The position numbers and the translations under genes were made by a program. From Flavobacteriales bacterium (GTDB lineage: Bacteria > Bacteroidota > Bacteroidia > Flavobacteriales_F > PHOS-HE28), in contig JADJKO010000016.1 of NCBI GenBank assembly GCA_016705955.1, positions 1-39,771 on the forward strand: DNA of 39,771 bases, written 5' to 3'. The notes under the pieces were generated by a model, which saw only the letters and a program-made list of their open reading frames with translations, made no database searches and was not told the origin of the DNA. Below are positions 7,458-16,092 of the stretch, one piece after another. Numbering within the stretch: position 1 is the stretch's first letter; each line of letters begins with the position of its first letter.

Positions 7458-9310
7458 CAGAGGGCGGTGATCGCGGTGGTCAGCTGGTACGTGATCAGGC
7501 TTGCAAGGTACGCCAGGCCGAAGAGGTAGCCGCCCATGATCCACATGGTGCGCCACGAACCGGTCTCGCGTTTCACGGCCACGAAAGTGCTCAGGCATTG
7601 CGGGGCGAACACCAGCCACAACAGCAACGAGAGCTTGGTGGCCAAGGACCATTCCGAGGCGATGCGCTCGCGCAATCGGTTCTCCACATCACCCGGGTCC
7701 CCGTTGATCGCATACACGGTGCCCAACGAGCTCACCACCACTTCGCGGGCCGCCATGCCGGGTACCAAGGCGATGGAGATCTCCGCGTTGAAACCGATCG
7801 GCGCGAAGACATGCTGCAACGCATGGCCCACTTCACCGGCAAGGCTGCGTGCAATGGGCGTTCCTTCGGTGGTGGACCGTGGTGATGGAATGGTGCATAA
7901 GGCCCACATGACAATGGTGAGCGCAAGGATCACGGTGCCCACGCGGCGGATGAAGATCATGGCGCGTTCGTACAGCCCGATGACCAGACTGCGGAGGTCG
8001 GGCCATTGGTAGGCGGGCAGTTCCATGAGCAGGGGCGATCGCGAACGGTCGCCGCTGCTCCGCTTGATGACCCAGGCCACGGCCATGGCAGCCACGATGC
8101 CCAGCGTGTACAGGCCCACCATCACCAGCGCACCGGAGACCGGTTCATCCGGGAAGAGCGCCGCGATCAGCAACGTGTACACGGGGATCCGCGCGGAGCA
8201 CGCCATCAACGGGGCGATCAGGATGGTGGTGAGCCGATCACGCCAATTGACGATGGTGCGCGTGGCCATGATGCCCGGGATCGCACAGGCGAAGCTGGAG
8301 AGCAACGGGATGAATGAACGCCCCGAAAGGCCGGCCTTGCTCATGGGGCGGTCCAGCAGGAAGGCGGCACGGGGCAGGTAGCCGGATGCTTCCAACGCAA
8401 GGATGAACAGGAAGAGGATGAGGATCTGCGGAAGGAACGCGAGCACACTGCCTACGCCACCGATCACGCCTTCCACAAGCAGTCCGCGCAAGGGCCCCTC
8501 CGCCATGTGGTCCATCAGCAGGCCGCCCAACGCACCGGTGCCCGTCTCTATGAAGTCCGTGAGCCGGCCACCCAAGGTGAAGACCGCAACGAAGGTGGTG
8601 AAGAGCACGAGCGCGAGCACCACGAAGCCCCAGAACGGATGCATCAGTACACGATCGATGCGATCGCTGGGGTCCTTGTCCACTACGGGTACCGTGACCG
8701 TCTCTTGGTAGATGCGCTGTGCCTCCTGTTGGGTGGCAAGGACCTGCTCCAACTTCGGTGCGCTCCACGGTACGGGGGTCGTGGCCTCCACGGGCCGGTC
8801 CAGGAAAGCACGTAGTGCGTCAGCACCGTGCGCATGCACGCTCACAGTGGACAGCACGGGTACGCCGAGCGCGTTCGATAGCCCCTCCTCATCGATGGCG
8901 ATGCCGAACTTCCTCGCACGGTCCATCTTGTTCAGCACCACCACCATGGGCAACCCCAGCTGGCGCGCTTCCAACACCATGCGCAAGTGCAGCCGCAGGT
9001 TGGTGGCATCGGTCACGCACACCAGCAGGTCCGGCAACACTTCGCTGCTTTGTCCGGTGATCACATCACGGGTCATCGCCTCATCATGCGAGAGGGCGTT
9101 CAAGCTGTAAGCGCCGGGCAGGTCCAGCACGGATACGCGCCGCCCTTCCGCCGTGTGCAATGTTCCTTCCTTGCGCTCCACGGTAACACCGGCGTAGTTG
9201 GCCACCTTCTGCCTGCTGCCGGTGAGGAGATTGAAGAGCGCCGTCTTGCCGCAGTTCGGGTTGCCGAGCAGGGCGATGCGTGCAGGAAGGGCGAACGTCG
9301 CTACGGCCAT
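7457..9310 (-). CDS. feoB: Ferrous-iron transporter FeoB
   Basis: The 617-residue protein has an N-terminal G domain followed by a polytopic membrane domain. G-protein motifs are visible: G1 GNPNCGKT (16-23), G3 DLPG (63-66) and G4 NKMD (127-130). The membrane part includes the Gate-type segments LLSSFACAIPGIMATRTI and ACSARIPVYTLLIAALF with the conserved Cys residues. It moves Fe(II) across the inner membrane. It is shorter than the roughly 770 residues of the E. coli protein, mostly because the linker and C-terminal cytoplasmic part are short; the Cys-bearing C-terminal function may be carried by the separate 49-residue protein. It lies one base after feoA, so the two are co-translated. Confidence 0.96.
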   Translation of the reverse strand: MAVATFALPARIALLGNPNCGKTALFNLLTGSRQKVANYAGVTVERKEGTLHTAEGRRVSVLDLPGAYSLNALSHDEAMTRDVITGQSSEVLPDLLVCVTDATNLRLHLRMVLEARQLGLPMVVVLNKMDRARKFGIAIDEEGLSNALGVPVLSTVSVHAHGADALRAFLDRPVEATTPVPWSAPKLEQVLATQQEAQRIYQETVTVPVVDKDPSDRIDRVLMHPFWGFVVLALVLFTTFVAVFTLGGRLTDFIETGTGALGGLLMDHMAEGPLRGLLVEGVIGGVGSVLAFLPQILILFLFILALEASGYLPRAAFLLDRPMSKAGLSGRSFIPLLSSFACAIPGIMATRTIVNWRDRLTTILIAPLMACSARIPVYTLLIAALFPDEPVSGALVMVGLYTLGIVAAMAVAWVIKRSSGDRSRSPLLMELPAYQWPDLRSLVIGLYERAMIFIRRVGTVILALTIVMWALCTIPSPRSTTEGTPIARSLAGEVGHALQHVFAPIGFNAEISIALVPGMAAREVVVSSLGTVYAINGDPGDVENRLRERIASEWSLATKLSLLLWLVFAPQCLSTFVAVKRETGSWRTMWIMGGYLFGLAYLASLITYQLTTAITAL

Positions 9311-9311
9311 A

Positions 9312-9581
9312 TCACGGTTGCAGGATCACCCGGATGAACGACGCCTCATGCCGTCGCAGCGCGAAGGTGGTGTGTCCCACCCGCACGGCCAGCGGCTCAC
9401 GTCCGGGACGGCCCACGGCCACCACGCACACCCGTTCACCGGGCACGAAGCCGAGTTCCACCAGTCGCAACACCAGGCCACGGTCGCGGTTGTTGATCGG
9501 CACCACCACATCCACCACGCTCGCCCAGCGTTCTTCGGGCAACTGGTCCAAGGGTACCGGGTGGGCACTGCTTCCGTTCAT
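9312..9581 (-). CDS. feoA: FeoA-type SH3-like protein
   Basis: This 89-residue protein contains the FeoA core: LDQLPEERWASVVDVVVP, then LRLVELGFVPGERVCVVAVG, PLAVRVGHTTFALRRHEASFIRV. These correspond to the small SH3-like barrel in which L..LGF.PG and a final FALRR.EA segment are typical. FeoA is cytosolic and is thought to modulate FeoB. The ATG at 9581 was chosen because the conserved domain begins shortly after it; the frame upstream is open but has no matching residues and crosses a palindrome that looks regulatory. One base separates it from feoB. Confidence 0.92.
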   Translation of the reverse strand: MNGSSAHPVPLDQLPEERWASVVDVVVPINNRDRGLVLRLVELGFVPGERVCVVAVGRPGREPLAVRVGHTTFALRRHEASFIRVILQP

Positions 9582-9617
9582 AACGAGGGCGCGAAGGTCC
9601 GTTCTTATTGCGTTGCA

Positions 9618-9638
9618 CGAAATACCCCGATCGGGGTA
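9618..9638 (-). promoter_or_regulatory. feo promoter -7-like box overlapping a perfect palindrome
   Basis: TACCCCGATCGGGGTA (9623-9638) is a perfect 16-bp palindrome 42 bp upstream of the feoA start. On the minus strand it runs directly into TATTTCG (9618-9624), similar to the Bacteroidota -7 box. A protein bound to the palindrome would cover the promoter, as expected for an iron-responsive repressor. The sequence does not match the classic Fur or DtxR consensus, so the regulator is unknown. Confidence 0.5.
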
Positions 9639-9858
9639 CCTCGGCGTTCGGGTGGTCCACATCCGATAGCGGACCGAAGGATGGCGGCACCGATGTCGTC
9701 CAACGACCGTATGCCTCGGTACCGGACTCCTCGTCGCCCTGTGTTTCGCCATCGCGCGATGCTTTGAACCTTTCAACGAAACGGGAGTCCACGGAACCGG
9801 CATCCTTCTACATTCGGCCACTTCAGGAACCAGAACCAACTACACACTTCCCCTTTCC

Positions 9859-11379
9859 ATGCATCGAATTCTTCGCTTTCCGCGCCTCTTCGCGCTCCTG
9901 TTCGGAGCTGCAGTGGCCTACACTGGCACGGCCCAGTTCGACGGCTTCGCGTTGTACAACAACCAGAACCAATCCACGGCGTACTTGATCAACGCCGCCG
10001 GGCAGATCGCGCACAGTTGGTCCCTGCCCACCAACGCGAATTACGCGATGGCGCTGAAGCCGAACGGGAACATCGTGCGTGGCGCGGTGAACACGGGGAA
10101 TGTCCTCACCGCTGCGGCGGTCGGTGGCAAGATCCAAGAGTTCACCCCGAGTGGCCAACTCGTGTGGGAGTTCGTCTATTCAACCTCCAGTTATGTCACG
10201 CACCACGACATCTGCCTGATGCCGAACGGCAACGTGCTCATGATCGCCTACAACGTGCGGACCAACGCGCAGTTGCAGGCTCTTGGCTACACAGGCACTT
10301 CGGCGAAGTGGCCGGACCGGATCATCGAAGTGCAACAGAACGGCACGGGCGGGCAGATCGTGTGGCAGTGGGACCTGATCGATCGCTTCATCCAATACGT
10401 GGATGCCGCGAAACCGAACTACATGCCGATCGCGGATCACCCGGAGCGGTTGAACATCAATGTGGCCATTTCCGGTGCGAACCCTCCCGGTAGCGGTGGT
10501 GATTGGTTCCACCTGAACGGGATCGATTACAACCCGGCACTGGACCAGATCGCGTTCAGTTCCCGCTTGCTCAGCGAGATCTTCATCATTGACCACAGCA
10601 CCACCACGGCCGAAGCCGCCGGTCATACCGCTGGTAACTCCGGCATGGGAGGTGATTTCCTCTTCCGCTGGGGCAAACCGGCGAACTACGGTACCGCCGG
10701 CACGCAGACCATCCCCGCCGCATGTCATGACGTGCGCTGGATCCTCGATGGTCGGCCGAACGCGGGCTACCTGCAATTCGTGAACAACGGCGGAGGCACC
10801 GGAAGCAGCACCGTGATCGACGCGATCAACCCGACGCGCAACGGGTACACCTATCCCCGCACGGCGGGCACCGCGTACGGTCCTACCGCCTATGAATGGC
10901 GGCACAACTGCTTGGCCTCTTCCACCGGCCAAAGTGCTTCGGACCGCATGCCGAATGGTAACACCTTCGTGGCCATCTCGGGTGAATACATGTACGAGGT
11001 GAGTTCAGCGGGATCGGTGGTGTGGCAGTACAACGCCGGTCCGCAGAAGGCCTTCCGCTACACCTGCGACTATCCGGGTATCGCGGCGATCCTTGGTGCT
11101 GATCCGTGCGATATCGGTACCGGCGTAGCGGATCGGACCGCAGCTTCTGTCGGCCTGTTCCCGAACCCGACGAACGGGGCGATCACCATCACCGGAGTGA
11201 GCGCGTCCGATGTAAAGGCGATCACCGTGCTCGATGCGGCCGGTCGTGAAGTGCTGCGCGATGCCAACACCTTGCGACTCGACCTCGGCGCCCAACCTGA
11301 AGGACTATACAACCTGGTCATCGACCTCGCCAGCGGACAACGCCTGCATAAGAAGGTGGCCGTTGCGATGGGTCGATGA
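9859..11379 (+). CDS. Arylsulfotransferase-like (ASST) propeller protein with T9SS sorting domain
   Basis: The 506-residue protein has a signal peptide ending near YTGTAQ. It then has propeller-like repeats in which MALKPNGNIVRGA, DICLMPNGNVLMIAY and MPNGNTFVAISG recur, plus GDWFHLNGIDYNP and QIAFSSRLLSEIFIID, which match the bacterial arylsulfotransferase family. His residues occur in THHD, FHLN, CHDV and RHNC contexts. The last about 75 residues (VGLFPNPTNGAITITG to KKVAVAMGR) are a type A T9SS sorting domain, so the protein should be exported and released or anchored on the surface. True ASST enzymes move sulfate between phenols; whether this member does so is unproven. It is the first gene of an operon, overlapping the next by ATGA. 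TACATTCG at 9809-9816 is a weak promoter candidate. Confidence 0.82.
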   Translation: MHRILRFPRLFALLFGAAVAYTGTAQFDGFALYNNQNQSTAYLINAAGQIAHSWSLPTNANYAMALKPNGNIVRGAVNTGNVLTAAAVGGKIQEFTPSGQLVWEFVYSTSSYVTHHDICLMPNGNVLMIAYNVRTNAQLQALGYTGTSAKWPDRIIEVQQNGTGGQIVWQWDLIDRFIQYVDAAKPNYMPIADHPERLNINVAISGANPPGSGGDWFHLNGIDYNPALDQIAFSSRLLSEIFIIDHSTTTAEAAGHTAGNSGMGGDFLFRWGKPANYGTAGTQTIPAACHDVRWILDGRPNAGYLQFVNNGGGTGSSTVIDAINPTRNGYTYPRTAGTAYGPTAYEWRHNCLASSTGQSASDRMPNGNTFVAISGEYMYEVSSAGSVVWQYNAGPQKAFRYTCDYPGIAAILGADPCDIGTGVADRTAASVGLFPNPTNGAITITGVSASDVKAITVLDAAGREVLRDANTLRLDLGAQPEGLYNLVIDLASGQRLHKKVAVAMGR

Positions 11380-13646
11380 AGGCATTGTTCCGGATCACGC
11401 TCCTCCTTGCGCTCGTGCTGCCTCGGTCGGTCGCGGCGCAGGATGATCTGTACGACCTCGGGTCCGTACGCGAGATCCGGTTGTACTTCGATCAGGCCAA
11501 CTGGAGCGATCTCATGGACACGCTCTTCCTAGCCGATGAGGATGGGCGCCTGTTGGGTGATCTGGTGATCGATGGCACATTGATCCCCGACGTGGGCGTG
11601 CGCTACAAGGGCTACAGTTCGTACAGCCCGAACCGGATCAAGAACCCCTTCAACATCAAGTTGAACTACGTGCATGTAGGGCAGCGCTATCAAGGCGTGG
11701 ACAAGATCAAGCTGAGCAATGTGATCCAGGATCCGTCCTTCGTGCGGGAGACCTTGTCGTACACGATCGCGCGCCGATACATGCCTGCCTCGCGGGCCAA
11801 CTTCGCCAACGTGTACGTGAACGATGTGCTGATCGGACTCTACACCAACGTGGAGGACGTGGACAAGGGATTCGTGGATCGGCACTACGGTGCGCGCGGG
11901 AACGCCTTCTTCAAAGGCAATCCCAGCACGGTGGACCTGAACGGGGAGAACAGCAACCTGAGTGATTCACCCGGAACGGATTCCACGGCGTACTACGGAC
12001 TCTACTCCATGGAGTCGGATCACGGTTGGGGCGAATTGCTGGAACTCATCGATGTCCTCAACAACAACCCCACTGCGATCGAGAGCGTGCTGAATGTGGA
12101 CCGCACGTTGTGGATGCACGCGCTCAACTACACGCTGATCAACTTCGATAGCTACGTGGGCTATGCGCAGAACTACTACCTGTACAAGGATGACAACGCG
12201 CGGTGGAACCCGATCCTGTGGGACATGAACATGTCCTTTGCGAGCTTCCGCTTGACGGATGCTTCGCTGTACTGGAACGGATTCAACATCACGCAAGCGA
12301 TCAACATGGATCCCTTGCAGCACCACAACAACGTGTCGGTGATCCCGCGTCCATTGATGCGCAACCTCTTCGCGAATGCGATGTACCGCCGCATGTACCT
12401 CGCGCACATGCGCACCATCGTGGAGGAGAACATCCTCAGCGGCAGCTATCGCACGGAGGCCGAAGCGATGCGCGCGGTGATCACGCCATCGGTGCTTGCC
12501 GACCCGAACAAATTCTACTCGGACCAAGCGTACCAGGACAACCTCGACCAGACCGTCGCTGACCTGATCGACTACCCCGGGATCACCCAGCTGATGGATC
12601 AGCGCGCGACCTTCCTCATGAACTATCCGGGGATGACCGGCCAACCCGTGATCGGGGAACCGACCTATGCGCCGGAAGCGATCACGGTGGGAGGGGAGCT
12701 CACGATCACGGCTGCGATCACCGCAAGCGACACGGCCTTCCTCGCGTACCGCTTCAATGATGGAGGCTTGTTCCAGACCATCGCCATGCGCGATGATGGA
12801 CAGAACGGCGACGGAGCGGCGAACGATGGTGTGTACGGCGCGCGGATCACCACCACCACGAATACCGTGGAGTACTACCTCTATGCGGAGAACGCAACTG
12901 CTGGCGCATTCTCCCCCCCGCGTGCGGCGTATGAGTTCCACCGGATCACCACGCGCATCAGCCCCGGTGATCTGGTGATCAACGAGTTCATGGCGAGCAA
13001 TAGTGCCACTGTGGTTGATGAGTTCGGCGATGCCGATGATTGGGTGGAACTCTTCAATCCCGGTCCCGCCACGCTTTCCACCTCGGGCCTCTTCCTTTCC
13101 GACGACCCTTCCGATCCGCTGAAGTGGGCGTTGCCGATCCGCACACTCGCGCCCGGTGATTACCTCACACTCTGGTGCGATGGACAGCCGGACCAAGGAG
13201 AGGTCCACGCCAACTTCAAGTTGAATGCAGCGGCTGGCTCCATCACCTTGGCGTACGATGCCGATGCGGTGATCGATCAAGTGGGCTATGGACCGCAGTA
13301 CCCGATCTCCTCCACGGGGCGCTATCCGAACGGCACGGGTTCGTTCCGCGAACTGTTTCCCACGTTCAACGCCTTCAACACGGATAAGGGATCCGAGGAC
13401 CTGGATCGCTACCTCCGCATCTTCCCGAACCCGTCGAACGGCGATGTCTTCGCGATCGTGGACGAGGAGGGTCCGTATGAACTCAACCTCTTCACAGCGG
13501 ACGGCCGCGCGGTGATGGGACCCGCGCAACGCACCACCCGTGAATTGATCACGATCCCTACCATAACCATGGCGAGGGGCCTGTACATCCTTGAAGTAAG
13601 AACCGACCGCTCCAGCACACGACGAACCTTTATCCTATCCGAATGA
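11376..13646 (+). CDS. CotH-kinase-family protein with lamin-tail and T9SS sorting domains
   Basis: The 756-residue exported protein has a signal peptide ending SVAAQ, then a CotH-like region (about 18-400). This includes VGVRYKGYSSYS, NPFNIKLN, VDKIKLSNVIQDPSFVRE, VYVNDVLIGLYTNVEDVDKGF, NYYLYKD and PILWDMNMSF. A linker follows, then a lamin-tail domain (LVINEFMASNS, DDWVELFNPG, GLFLSDDP; about 527-630) and a C-terminal T9SS sorting domain from RYLRIFPNPSNGD. CotH proteins are atypical secreted kinases. In many members the segment after W reads Asp-x-Asp, but here it is WDMN, so the second acid is Asn and catalysis is uncertain. The gene overlaps its neighbours by 4 bp on both sides, so the three cargo proteins are probably made together. 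Lamin-tail plus CotH is a known Bacteroidota combination. Confidence 0.85.
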   Translation: MKALFRITLLLALVLPRSVAAQDDLYDLGSVREIRLYFDQANWSDLMDTLFLADEDGRLLGDLVIDGTLIPDVGVRYKGYSSYSPNRIKNPFNIKLNYVHVGQRYQGVDKIKLSNVIQDPSFVRETLSYTIARRYMPASRANFANVYVNDVLIGLYTNVEDVDKGFVDRHYGARGNAFFKGNPSTVDLNGENSNLSDSPGTDSTAYYGLYSMESDHGWGELLELIDVLNNNPTAIESVLNVDRTLWMHALNYTLINFDSYVGYAQNYYLYKDDNARWNPILWDMNMSFASFRLTDASLYWNGFNITQAINMDPLQHHNNVSVIPRPLMRNLFANAMYRRMYLAHMRTIVEENILSGSYRTEAEAMRAVITPSVLADPNKFYSDQAYQDNLDQTVADLIDYPGITQLMDQRATFLMNYPGMTGQPVIGEPTYAPEAITVGGELTITAAITASDTAFLAYRFNDGGLFQTIAMRDDGQNGDGAANDGVYGARITTTTNTVEYYLYAENATAGAFSPPRAAYEFHRITTRISPGDLVINEFMASNSATVVDEFGDADDWVELFNPGPATLSTSGLFLSDDPSDPLKWALPIRTLAPGDYLTLWCDGQPDQGEVHANFKLNAAAGSITLAYDADAVIDQVGYGPQYPISSTGRYPNGTGSFRELFPTFNAFNTDKGSEDLDRYLRIFPNPSNGDVFAIVDEEGPYELNLFTADGRAVMGPAQRTTRELITIPTITMARGLYILEVRTDRSSTRRTFILSE

Positions 13647-14857
13647 AACACGCACTACTCTCTCTCGCTCTTAGCGCAACGATGTTCACGAACGCGCAGA
13701 CCTTCACTACATGGACCGCTTCCGACGGGTTGCCTTCGAGCAACCTGCGCGATGTCGCAGTAGCGGCGGATGGATCGATCTGGCTGGCCACGCAACTCGG
13801 CGTAGCACATTTCGATGGAAGCACCTTCACCACGCACAACACGACCACGCACCCGGGTCTTGCGGACAATAGCATCTCCGCGATCGCGGTGATGGCGAAC
13901 GGCGATGTGTGGGCGGGAACCGATGTGGGTGTGAGCGTCTTCAACGGATCATCCTACACCTCCTATACCACGGCGGATGGCCTGAGCGATAACCAGGTGA
14001 ACAACATCAAGCAGGCACCCAACGGCGATGTGTGGATCGGCACGATCAACGGTGTTACGCGGTACAGCGGAAGCACCTTCACCGCGTTCGGCAGCCCGGA
14101 CATCCCGTTCGGTGGGGTGACATACATCGCGTTCGCAGCGAACGGCGAGGTGTGGCTCGGCGGCGGATTGGGTGGCGTGATCATCTACAACGGATCCGCC
14201 TTTTCACTCCTTACCACGGCGGATGGATTGGTGAGCAACAAGATCCGCAGCATCGCTTTCGATGCGGGGCAATACAAGTGGGTGGGCACCGCCAAAGGCA
14301 TTTCGGTCTTCGATGATGCCAACATCCACATCGCCGATCACACACGCCCCTTCATTCTACCTGCGCCGGATACCTTGAACCCGGTGACGGATGTGGCGAT
14401 CGATGGGCAAGGTGTTCTGTGGGCGGCCGTGTACGTGGACTACTTGGTGACCGAAGGAGGTATCAGCGCCTACGACGGGACCTGGCACCAATACGAGACC
14501 GTGGATGGACTTGCTGGTCCGAACGTTCGCCGCATCGCGATCGATGACAACGATGACGTGTGGGTGACCACCAGCACGGGACTCACCCGGATCAGCGGGT
14601 ACCACGTCGGCATCGCCGAGCAAGCAGCGGATGCATCCTTCACACTATTCCCGAACCCGGCCACGGATCAAGTAACGATCCAACTCGCATCGATCACCAA
14701 TGGATCGGAAGTGGTGCGGATCCTCGATGCGCAAGGGAGGGTGGTCCACTCCGAGCGGATCAATACCCGTGCGGTGATCGACGTATCCGCTTTCGATGCT
14801 GGGATCTATTTCCTACAGGTGGGTGGTGGGTCGAAGCGCTTTGTGATCGTGCGATAG
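13643..14857 (+). CDS. Two-component-regulator-type propeller protein with T9SS sorting domain
   Basis: The 404-residue protein has an N-terminal signal (MKHALLSLALSATMFTNAQ) and a run of about seven propeller blades of the Reg_prop type, each with a pattern like GDVWIGTINGVTRY or GSIWLATQLGVAHF followed by a TADGLxxNxV turn. The last about 80 residues (FTLFPNPATDQVTIQL to GGSKRFVIVR) form a T9SS sorting domain. Such propellers form the sensor part of hybrid two-component kinases, but this one has no membrane, kinase or DNA-binding part. It is therefore a free secreted propeller, perhaps for ligand or surface binding. It is the third gene of the ASST-CotH-propeller operon, joined by a 4-bp overlap. 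The actual ligand is unknown. Confidence 0.85.
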   Translation: MKHALLSLALSATMFTNAQTFTTWTASDGLPSSNLRDVAVAADGSIWLATQLGVAHFDGSTFTTHNTTTHPGLADNSISAIAVMANGDVWAGTDVGVSVFNGSSYTSYTTADGLSDNQVNNIKQAPNGDVWIGTINGVTRYSGSTFTAFGSPDIPFGGVTYIAFAANGEVWLGGGLGGVIIYNGSAFSLLTTADGLVSNKIRSIAFDAGQYKWVGTAKGISVFDDANIHIADHTRPFILPAPDTLNPVTDVAIDGQGVLWAAVYVDYLVTEGGISAYDGTWHQYETVDGLAGPNVRRIAIDDNDDVWVTTSTGLTRISGYHVGIAEQAADASFTLFPNPATDQVTIQLASITNGSEVVRILDAQGRVVHSERINTRAVIDVSAFDAGIYFLQVGGGSKRFVIVR

Positions 14858-14910
14858 CAGGTTGGTCCTGCGGGTGATCGGCGCTCACGCTCACCGGCCT
14901 ACTTTCGGCC

Positions 14911-15525
14911 ATGTCCTTTTTCGAAGGTCTGGGCTATGGCTTGGCCATGGTCCTGTTCATCGGCCCGGTCTTCTTCACATTGCTCCGGGGGGCCTTGCAG
15001 CATGGTGCATCCGGTGGTGTCATGGTGGCCTTGGGCATCATCACTTCCGATCTGATCATCGCGGTCATTTGCATTTCAGGATTGGTACACTTGATCGAGC
15101 GCTGGCTCACCGGTCCATGGATGGCGCTGGCCGGAGCAGTGCTTCTGTTCGCGCTGGGTCTTCGCTACATCCTCCGGCCTAAGCTGGACATGGACGAGCC
15201 TCAACGTGCAAAGCGGAGAAAGGCTGCCGGTCTCTTCATCAGGGGCTTTCTCGTCAACTTCGTGAATCCCTTCGTATTCGCGATCTGGATCGGTTTGATC
15301 GTGCATGCCACGAACACCTATGGCGCTGGGCAGGGTGTGTGGATGTTCACGACCGGTGTGCTGCTTGGGATCTTCCTCACGGATGTCGGCAAAGCGCTGC
15401 TTGCACCACGTTTGCACCGTGTGCTTTCCGTGAACAGGTTGAAGAAGGTGTACACCGTGATCGGTGTGTTCATGATCCTCTTCGCTGTGCGCTTTCTCTT
15501 TCACGCATTCGCGAATTGGGACTGA
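14911..15525 (+). CDS. LysE-family transporter
   Basis: This 204-residue membrane protein has about six hydrophobic segments, starting with GLGYGLAMVLFIGPVFFTLLRGAL, the typical LysE/RhtB opening with GP in the first helix. The family exports amino acids or related small molecules. A basic cytoplasmic loop (PQRAKRRKAAG) follows the third helix. A TACTTTCG sequence (14900-14907) ends 3 bases before the ATG and resembles the -7 box seen elsewhere in the window, though no -33 element is obvious. The substrate is unknown and no linked metabolic gene is nearby. Confidence 0.85.
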   Translation: MSFFEGLGYGLAMVLFIGPVFFTLLRGALQHGASGGVMVALGIITSDLIIAVICISGLVHLIERWLTGPWMALAGAVLLFALGLRYILRPKLDMDEPQRAKRRKAAGLFIRGFLVNFVNPFVFAIWIGLIVHATNTYGAGQGVWMFTTGVLLGIFLTDVGKALLAPRLHRVLSVNRLKKVYTVIGVFMILFAVRFLFHAFANWD

Positions 15526-15541
15526 TCCACTTTCCGGAAAC

Positions 15542-15549
15542 TACATTTG
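15542..15549 (+). promoter_or_regulatory. Bacteroidota-type promoter for the DUF1761 gene
   Basis: TACATTTG matches the -7 consensus TAnnTTTG exactly, with a TTG at 15516-15518 at acceptable distance for the -33 element. It lies 26 bp before the ATG at 15576, just after the LysE stop. Confidence 0.6.
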
Positions 15550-15575
15550 ACCAACACCCTGAACGATCCACAGAA

Positions 15576-16079
15576 ATGAACTGGCCCATACAGATCGCCG
15601 CTACACTGATCCCCATGGTCATGGGTTTCATCTGGTACAACCCGAAGGTCTTCGGTAAGGCATGGATGGCCGCTACCGGTCTTACCGAGGAGAAGGCCAA
15701 AAACACGAACATGCCGCTGGTCTTCGGCGTGAGCTTCGTGATGGCGCTCCTGTTCTCGTTCGCCTATCCGTTCTTCGCGAACCACTGGAACGCGTTCCAA
15801 GCGTTCTTCCGTTCCGTGCCGGAGCACGGCATGGGGATCGACCCGACCACCGCATTCGGAGCAGAACTCAAGGGGTACATTGATGGGTATGGCGAGCGCT
15901 ACCACTCATGGACCCACGGTCTCGCGCACGGGACCATCATGTCCGTCGTGATCCTGCTACCTGTGATGGTGACGAACGCGCTCTTCGAGCGGAAGTCGTT
16001 CAAGTACATGATGATCAACTGGGGTTACTGGGCCGTGACCATGACCCTCATGTTCATGGTGCTGGCCCAGTGGGCTTAG
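15576..16079 (+). CDS. DUF1761 family membrane protein
   Basis: The 167-residue protein starts MNWPIQIAATLIPMVMGFIW, followed by YNPKVFGKAWMAATGLTEE. This is the hallmark of DUF1761: first helix, then WYxPxxFGxxW. Three more hydrophobic segments follow, with SWTHGLAHG before the third helix. No function has been established for the family. The ATG at 15576 was chosen because the domain starts there and a promoter box lies just upstream; the frame is open further upstream but overlaps the LysE gene. Its end faces the YdjM-like gene with only 13 bp between stops. Confidence 0.85.
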   Translation: MNWPIQIAATLIPMVMGFIWYNPKVFGKAWMAATGLTEEKAKNTNMPLVFGVSFVMALLFSFAYPFFANHWNAFQAFFRSVPEHGMGIDPTTAFGAELKGYIDGYGERYHSWTHGLAHGTIMSVVILLPVMVTNALFERKSFKYMMINWGYWAVTMTLMFMVLAQWA

Positions 16080-16092
16080 GCTGAAGGAGCCA

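Noticed and set aside
9582..9839. 5' extension of feoA to position 9839
   Set aside because: The extension has no FeoA-like residues, is very Arg/Pro-rich and covers the palindrome and promoter-like box; the ATG at 9581 fits the family length.
11967..13529. 520-codon minus-strand open frame inside the CotH gene
   Set aside because: The plus-strand frame has signal peptide, CotH, lamin-tail and sorting domains; the antisense frame has none and shows typical mirror-codon composition.
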